From Microglena sp. YARC (lineage: Eukaryota > Chlorophyta > Chlorophyceae > Chlamydomonadales > Chlamydomonadaceae): a stretch of DNA of 64,000 nt. Positions 35,301 through 43,790 of this stretch are shown piece by piece. The stretch is from positions 30,749,627-30,813,626 of the forward strand of contig CM039462.1 of NCBI GenBank assembly GCA_022414725.1. The letters run 5' to 3'. Position numbers and translations under genes: made by a program. Under the pieces are notes generated by a model. That model was not told the origin of the DNA, did no database searches, and saw nothing but the letters and a program-made list of their open reading frames with translations. The stretch's first letter is position 1. Each line of letters opens with the position of its first letter.

Positions 35301-38300
35301 AATTCCCCCCCTCCGAATTCCCCTCAGCGCTCCGCAGGGTTGGGGGGGCAGCGCATCACACTTGGGTCGCACCGAGTCGCTCAATTTGCGACGCGTCGCA
35401 CGTAAAAAAGAACAGTCGAGGTCATATCAGAAAATATTATTTGAATAATTAATTTCTTAATGTTAGACAGCCAGTATTCACAACAGTTAATTAGCAATAT
35501 TGACTGACGACTCTTGCAATGAGCAGCATATGCCCTTACACTTACCTATCTGTGCCCATCTTGCACCTCCAGGATAGTAGTGTTCACTTTGTCGCTGCTC
35601 TAAGTGTGTAGCCAGTGCCTTGGCATCATGCCTTGCAATGAGAGCCTGCCGAGCGGTCTAGTTCTAACCTGTAGGGGTCCAAGTTTGTGTCTAGGTTTAC
35701 GTCCAGGTTTCAAACCTGTACGCAACCTGTACGAGACGCAAGGTTTCACTCTAAATCAGACGTGGACGTGCCTGCAAGTGCCCCCAAAAATCCAATCTGG
35801 ACGTGCCTACCCAACATGGACGTGCTGCACACAAACAAGTCAAACCTGGACGAGCCTACCCAAACCTGGCTTGCCTGGACCCAAATGTAGAAAACCCTAC
35901 CCCCCGGCAACCCAAACCTGGATGTGCCTGCACCAAATAAGTCAACCCTGGACGTGCCTACCCAAACATTTACGTGCCTGGACCCAAATGTAGAAAACCC
36001 TACCCCCCGGCAACCCAAACCTGGATGTGCCTGCACCAAATAAGTCAACCCTGGACGTGCCCACCCAAACATTTACGTGCCTGGACCCAAATGTAGAAAA
36101 ACCTACCCCCCGGCAACCCAAACCTGAACGTGCCTGCACCAAACAAGTCAAACCTGGAAGAGCCTACCCAAACATGTACGTGCCTGGACGAAATGTAGAA
36201 AAAACTACCCCCCCGGCAACCCAAGCCTGGTCGTGCTTGCACCCTTTAACCCAAACCTGGACGTGCCTGCACCCTTGCAACCCAAACCTGGACGTGCCTA
36301 CACCAAATGTAGAAAAAACTACCCCCCGGCAACCCAAACCTGTACGTGCCTGCACCAAACTAGTCAAACCTGGACGAGCCTACCCAAACCTGGTCGTGCC
36401 TGGACAAATGTAGAAAAAACTACCCCCCGGCAACCCAAACCTGGACGTGCCTGCACCCTTGTAACCCAAACCTGGACGTGCATGCGCCAAATGTAGAAAA
36501 ACCTACCCCCCGGCAAACCAAACCTGGATGTGCTTGCACCAAACAAGTCAAACCTGGACGAGCCTACCCAAACCTGTATGTGCCCGGGCCCAAATGTAGA
36601 AAAACCTACCCCCCGCCAACCCAAACCTGGACGTGCCTGCACCAAACTAGTCAAACCTGGACGAGCCTACCCAAACCTGGACGTGCCTGGACGAAATGTA
36701 GAAAAACCTACCCCCCGCAACCCAAACCTGGACGCGCCTGCACTCTTTAACCCAAACCTGGACGTGCCTGCACCCTTGTAACTTAAACCTGTACGTGCCC
36801 GGGCCCAAATGTAGAAAAACCTACCCCCCGGCAACCCAAACCTGGACGTGCCTGCACCAAACAAGTCAAACCTGGAAGAGCCTACCCAAACCTGTACGTG
36901 CCTTGACGAAATGTAGAAAAACCTACCCCCCGGCAACCCAAACCTAGACGTGCCTGCACCCTTTAACCCAAACCTGCGCGTGCCTGTGCCCTTGTAACTC
37001 AAACCTGTACGTGCCTGCACCCTTTTCACGTACAGGTTTGATTAAATTGGTACAGGCACGTACAAGTTTGGTTTAAAGGGTGCATGCACGTGTAGGTTTG
37101 ATCAAAAGGGTGCAGGCACGTACAGGTTTGGGTTATAGGGTGCAGGCACGTACAGGTTTGGGTTAAAGGGTGCAGGCATGTATAGGTTTGGGTTAAAGGG
37201 TGCAGGCACGTACAGGTTTGGGTTAAAGGGTGCAGGCATGTATAGGTTTGGGTTAAAGGGTGCAGGCACGTACAGGTTTGGGTTAAAGGGTGCAGGCATG
37301 TATAGGTTTGGGTTAAAGGGTGCAGGCATGTATAGGTTTGGGTTAAAGGGTGCAGGCATGTATAGGTTTGGGTTAAAGGGTGCAGGCACGTATAGGTTTG
37401 GGGCAAAGGGCGCAGGCACGTACAGGTGAAACGTACGGGTGAAACCTAGACCCCCTCGGGGGCAAAGGGTGCAGGCACGTGCAGATTAAACCTGGGCACG
37501 TACAGGTGAAACCTAGACCCCCTCGGCTCCTTCTCCTTGCAATGAGCAGCACATACCCTTACACTTGCCTATCTGTCCCCATCTTGCGCCTCCAGGATAG
37601 CAGTGTTCACTTTGTCGCTGCTCTAAGGATGGTGGCTGCTAGCTGCGGATTGGGGGAGGCCTCAGCGGTAGGTGAAATGCTTGTTTTGTTTTGATTACTC
37701 TCCTCCTCCCTCTCCCTCCCCCTCCCCCTCTCCCTCTCCCTCTCTCTCCCCCTCTCCCTCCCCCTCCCCCCCCCTCTCCCTCTCCCCTCCCCTTCCCCTC
37801 TCCCTCTCCTCTCCTCTCCTCGGTATGTGAATTGCTTGTTTTTGTTTCATTACATAGTCCATCAGCCTGCAGGCTGGTCACCGTCTGCGGGCGTTACGAA
37901 TTTGAATTTGAATTTGAATTGATTACATAGTCCATCAGCTTTCAGACTGGTCACCTTCTGCGGGCGGACTTAACATGGGTAGCATAAACACTCCTACAAT
38001 ATACTCCGAGTACAGAATGTAATCACGGGGCTGCAGACATATAAATTACATCTGGTGAATTGCTTGTGTCTGTAACATTTTGAGTGTAGGTGTTGATATT
38101 GCCTGGGGTATGTATGTATATATGTATGTTATAGTCCAGAGGTAGCCACTTCGGATACAGAGACTTGCCCAACCTCAAACAACAAGATCAACTCAAGACA
38201 GGAGGGGCTAATTGATGTATGTTGCATGAGGCCTCTGCGTTAGGTGAATTTGTTGTGTCTGTGTGACAGTTTGAATGTAGGTGTTGATATTGCCTGAGGT

Positions 38301-41300
38301 ATGTACGTATGTATGTATGCATGTTACAGCCCAGGGGTGGCCACTCTGGATACAGAGACTTGCCCAACCTCAAACAACCAAGATCAACTCAAGATAGGAG
38401 GGGCTAATTGATGTATGTTGCATGAGGCCTCTGCGTTAGGTGAACGTGTTGTGTCTGTGTGACAGTTTGAGTGTAGGTGTTGATATTGCCTGAGGTATGT
38501 ACGTATGTATGTATGCATGTTACAGCCCAGGGGTGGCCACTTTGGATAAAGGGACTTGCCCTACCTGAAACAACCAAGATCAACTAAAGATAGGAGAGGA
38601 GGAGGATAGGAGGGGAGGTAGGAGGGGAGGAGGATAGGAGGGGAGATAGGAGGGGAGGTAGGAGGGGAGGAGGATAGGAGGGGAGGTATCTTGCTTGAGG
38701 CCTCCGCGCCTCTGCGGTGGGTGAATCTGTTGTTCCTGTGTGACAGTTTGAGTGTAGGTGTCGTATCTTGGGTCGGGCCTTTGCTGTCGGTGAAAAACCT
38801 GTGTCAGTGTGGCAGTTTGAGTGTAGGTGTCGTATCTTGGGTCGGGCCTTTGCGGTCGGTGAATTACCTGTGTCTGGGTGACAGTTTAAGTGTAGTTGTC
38901 GTATCTTGGGCCGGGCCTTTGCGGTCGGTGAATTACCTGTCTGAGTGACAGTTTGAGTGTAGGTGTTGATATTGCCTGTGGTGTCCAGTGGGAGGCCTCT
39001 GCTGTATGTGAATTTGTTGTGTCTGTGTGACAGTATTATGAGTGCAGATGTTGATATCGCCTGTGGTATCTTGGGTGACCTTGCCCATATGGTGACAGGG
39101 AGAGGCCTCAGTGGTGAATTGCTTGTGTCAGTGTGAGTGTTATAAGTCTAATTATTTTGGTTCAGCCCTTGTAGCAAAGCCCAATTTTGCCATGCTCACC
39201 ACTGCACATCTTTTGCACCCTTTTCTGCACCCTTTTGGCACCCCTTTCACGCAGAATACATCCTTATAAGCTGTTTTAAGCAAAACATAAGGGCGCCTAG
39301 AATCCTCAAAAATTGCAGTGTACATGTAGCAAGTCCTATGCAGCGTCGCTTGCGACGCGGAAAAATTGGCGGAGTGTGATGGCAACGGAGCGAAAGGTGG
39401 CAACGATGGAGCTGACCGAAGCGAGTTAGTTACACGACGGTCGGCTGACGTGTCGGGTTTCAAGTTTTTCGGTCGGACAGATGGACAAATGGGTAAACAT
39501 GGGGGCTCCCGCCCCTTTGAAGAGGGGGCTCCGCCAAAAATGCCTCTTGCTTGTACTCGCCCACATGGTGACAAGGACTCATTCAGAGAGCCTGAGCAAG
39601 GTGTTAAGAGATGCAAAGATGAGAAGGGGGCAAAAGTGCAAGGGCAGTTGGCTTGGCACAAGGGCAGATGGCTTGGCACCAAGATGAATAGGGGGGAAAA
39701 CCTGAATGGCAAAGCTGTTAAGCACAACTTCCGATGATAGTGGGTCTGATAGTCTGGGGGTAGCCAGATGTAGAAAGAGTGACTTGCAGAACTCACAGAG
39801 TACCTACCTTATTAAGTAGGAGTAATCCAGGAGTAATCAGATATTTTTTCTGTTTCAGAAAGGGGGTCTTGTAGCTTTCAGGGATTTGGTACTTTCTAAA
39901 GTTGGGGTCCTGGTAGTGATTTGGGTAGGACAGCCCGAAGGGCCAAATGCCTGTCAGGGTAGCGGAAGTTTGGGCCAAAACAGGGTCCAAGGTAGCGATC
40001 GCTACTGGGTAGCGGAAAAAAAGCCCTGGGAGTAACCCTCGCCTTTCTCTCCGAAAACATTATTTGTGGTCATTGGAGCGTGTAGGGAGATCCACCTTCT
40101 TTGGTGAAAATCTGTTTTCATAAATACAAAACATTGTGTGCGTCTGCTTGCAGGTAGAAAACGGCGATATGATATCATATGATATCAAATGATGTCAGCA
40201 GTCTAACTAGGCTAAAGTTACCATTTATATGCAATGTCATATGATGCAATTTGTGTGGTGTCAAATGATATTAAAATTGAAATTGTTACATCCGAGTAAT
40301 GTGCCACTCTCAGGACGAGAAGTTAAGGACACCACCGCGTAAGCCGGAGATATCAAATGATATCATACTCACCTTTGGTCAACATCATATGATTTGGCGG
40401 CACCTGCTTGCAGGTGACGTGCCAGGCTAATCATGCCAAGCCAGATCTCTCAGGACCAGATTCCATCGTCGGAGTGGTCAAGTTTGCCAATGGAACCGCC
40501 CCAGCCTCAGTCAGCATCTCCCTGGCTGCATCCCACGTAGGTTGGCGTTCCACCCTGAGCATGACTAATCATTAGGGAACGGCAATATGATATCTTATGA
40601 TATCATATGATGCCGGCAGTCTGACTAGGCTAAAGTTACCATTTATATACAGTATAATATGATGCAATTTGTATAATATCATATCATATCATATCATACT
40701 CACATTTGGCCAACATCATATGATATGCCGATCCCCACTAATCATTAGGCTTGTGGAGTTCACTTTTTACTCATCCTGTGCCGAGGGCGTCATAAACTTT
40801 AAACTTCTGGGGCGAACTTTGAGTAAAATTTATTTGTCACTTGTTCCGTGTGCTTATGGTGGTTGCAAGCCTATTGTAAGTATATACTTGAAGTGTGGTA
40901 GAAGTCCATTCTTTGCTTTGCTTGAATACGATTTAAAATCATCAAGTCATTACCGTATACATGTATTCATCAAGTCATTCATGACCAAGTACAAAGTGAA
41001 TTGGTGCACAGTCTTACGTTTTCATAACGATTTCGAGCACGGTGCCAAATTTCTGTACACAAAACCCTTTTCATCTTCCCTTTGGTGCTCAACTCTTTCC
41101 CACAGACACGCTTTTCAAGTTTTGAATGTTTCTTCCTTTCTCGTTTTTACTTGTGAACGGAATTTCACCCCAGGAGGTGGGTCTCCCGACACAACCAGCA
41201 ACACAGAGGATTCAGTTTGAATGGCGTTGCCACTCCTACACAAGATTAGGCACACTAAGGGTTTTAGGAAGATACCGACCCTCGACCAAACGAACATTCA

Positions 41301-43759
41301 CCACTACCCCTATTGATCACGGCAGACAAGCTTCCTGCCATGGTCGTTAGAGGCGGAGCCAAGGAGGCATGGTCCCAGGTTACTCCCCTTTATCCTCATT
41401 CCTCTTCGAACTCATGCTTCGGTAGTGGAGGAACCTGGGTCCTAGATCCTCTTTTTGGCGGAGCCCCCTCTTCAAGGGGGCAGGAGCCCCCAGGGTTACC
41501 CATTTGTCCGTCCGACCGAAAAATGAAAAACTTGAAGCCCGACACGTCAGCCAACGGTCGCGTAACTAACTCGCTTCGGACAGCTCCATCGTTGCCACCT
41601 TCCGTTCCGTTGCCATCACACTCCGCCAATTTTCCGCGTCGCTTGCGACGCTGCATAGGACTTGTTTTTAGTAGTGAACCCTATTGACCACAGCAGACAA
41701 GCTCCCTGCCATGGTCGTTTAGTTGCGACCCCTATTGACCCCCTTAAATGCAATGACCCCCTATTGACCCCCTTAAATGCAGTGACCCCTATCGACCCCC
41801 TTAAAGGCAGTGACCCCTATTGACCACTCCAACGCAGGTGGACTTCTCCCTCAAGGTCGTTGGTACTGATGGCACTCTAGAGATTACAAGAGGGGGGTGG
41901 ACTGGCGGGCGCGGGGAGTACCTTCTGTCATGGAAGCTAGCTGGCGATGCTGCCCCAAGCACACAGAAATATGGGTTCAGTGGCATGCCCACTGAGTTCA
42001 AGGCCTTTGTGCGCCTCATGACGGCAGGTGGGTCCTTTTGAACTCTTAGACTAGGGAAACTTAATTGTTTGTAAAACTGCTGACCGCCCCAAATGCAGCA
42101 TCACCTTCAGTACTTTGCCCGTACTACTGAAGGAGGCTGAGGAGGATGCGGAGGAGGATGCGGAGCCGTCATGACGGCGGGTCGGTTGCGGGCGGTAATT
42201 GGCCTACCCCTGGACTGTAACATACATACACATGACATCGTTTTCGTTCCAGCTACCTGCTGCGGCTTCTAGGCAGCTCCCTGGGATCTGTCTTCATCCA
42301 AACCTTGAGCAACCTAGGCACCTGGAAGCTGATATCTAAAGCTTTCGAATGTTCCTGGAATCTTTGGAATCGACGTCCTTCTGTCCTCTCCAACTGGCGA
42401 GACTTATTACAGCCATTCAGCTATCCCCGTTCAACGAATGGATCAATGGCAGAGCTCCTTTAACAACAAAGGTGCCACGCCCCATCTGGAGTTATCATTA
42501 CAGCTATTCAGCGGATCATTTGGGAACTGATTAGTTTGTGCCTCAGATTTAGCCTGGAATTCCTATAATTCTAATAATTCTGGGAGAATTGTCGTAAATT
42601 GGGCCTGAAAAAGTCAAGGTATGAAGAACGACCTGACGACGTCGATTCCTATCTCATCCATTGAATGGCTATCGTTATTACTCAGGGCAGCAGGTGGGTC
42701 CTTCTGTCCTCTCAGCCTAGCGAGACTTATTAATAGAGTTGGGGGGGGGGGGGCAGAATAAAGTGGGCAGACCGCATGTTCGGAAGTTGTTATTTTCACC
42801 CCTGCCCCCCCCCCCCCCCCCCCTTTAAGACCTTAAATCTGGACATCCAGACAGTATCACATAGCGAAAGGGGGGTCCATGAGCATCATCTCGCCAAGGC
42901 CTTTACAACCATAAAATCAAAATAACAAAATATCAAGTTAAACACAAGTTATTCAGTTGTTTGTCAGTTTTACAACTACGGCGCCTCATACCCTTGGATG
43001 AGATCACCTTGTATGACAAAAACTCGAGGCACTATGTATGGATGGATGGATATATTTATCACTCTATCCAAGACTCTACCTATCCTACCTATCCTATCTA
43101 TCATCATCATCATCATCATTGTAAAATTGTTTTGTGTAGCCTGTCCCCTAATCCAAAAGAGTCTGAACCCTAATGTGCCCGCGCCAAGTAGGTGGGGGTC
43201 TTCTACATCTGATCACATTCTGTACTCAAGAGTGTAGTGCAGTAGAGTCTATAGTACCCAGCTCGGTACCCAGTGCCAGGATAGAGCTACTGGGTCTTCC
43301 GCTACTTCTAGCTACTGGGTTTTCCGCTACTTCTAGCTACTGGGTCTTCCGCTACTTCTAACGCCATCTTGAGTCGCTTCACATGCCAAAGGATGATAGC
43401 CTTGCTTGCTGGTTTCGTATTTACTCCATAGCTGACGACACTCTCAAGTTCGGCTGCACTGATGGCGTAATCGTTCTTGTCCACACTTGCCCATTTGCTC
43501 CACACAGAACACGGCACGCATGCCTGGTGTCTTTCAGAGTTGAAGATACTTGGTTTGGTTGTGCTTGGCTGCTGCTAGCCATTATTGGAGCCCCATTGCA
43601 TTCCGGGATTGCTCTACTAGCATTCTCTACTAGCATTCTCTACAATAGCATACAATAACTTACTAGCATTCTCTACAATAGCATACAATAACTTACTAGC
43701 ATTCTCTACTAGCATTCTCTACAATAGCATACAATAACTTACTTAGAACTTAGAACGTA

Positions 43760-43790
<31 letters not shown>

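Noticed and set aside
40669..41220. 183-codon plus-strand frame
   Set aside because: Starts inside a MITE and lies in the oxidoreductase intron; no motif recognised.
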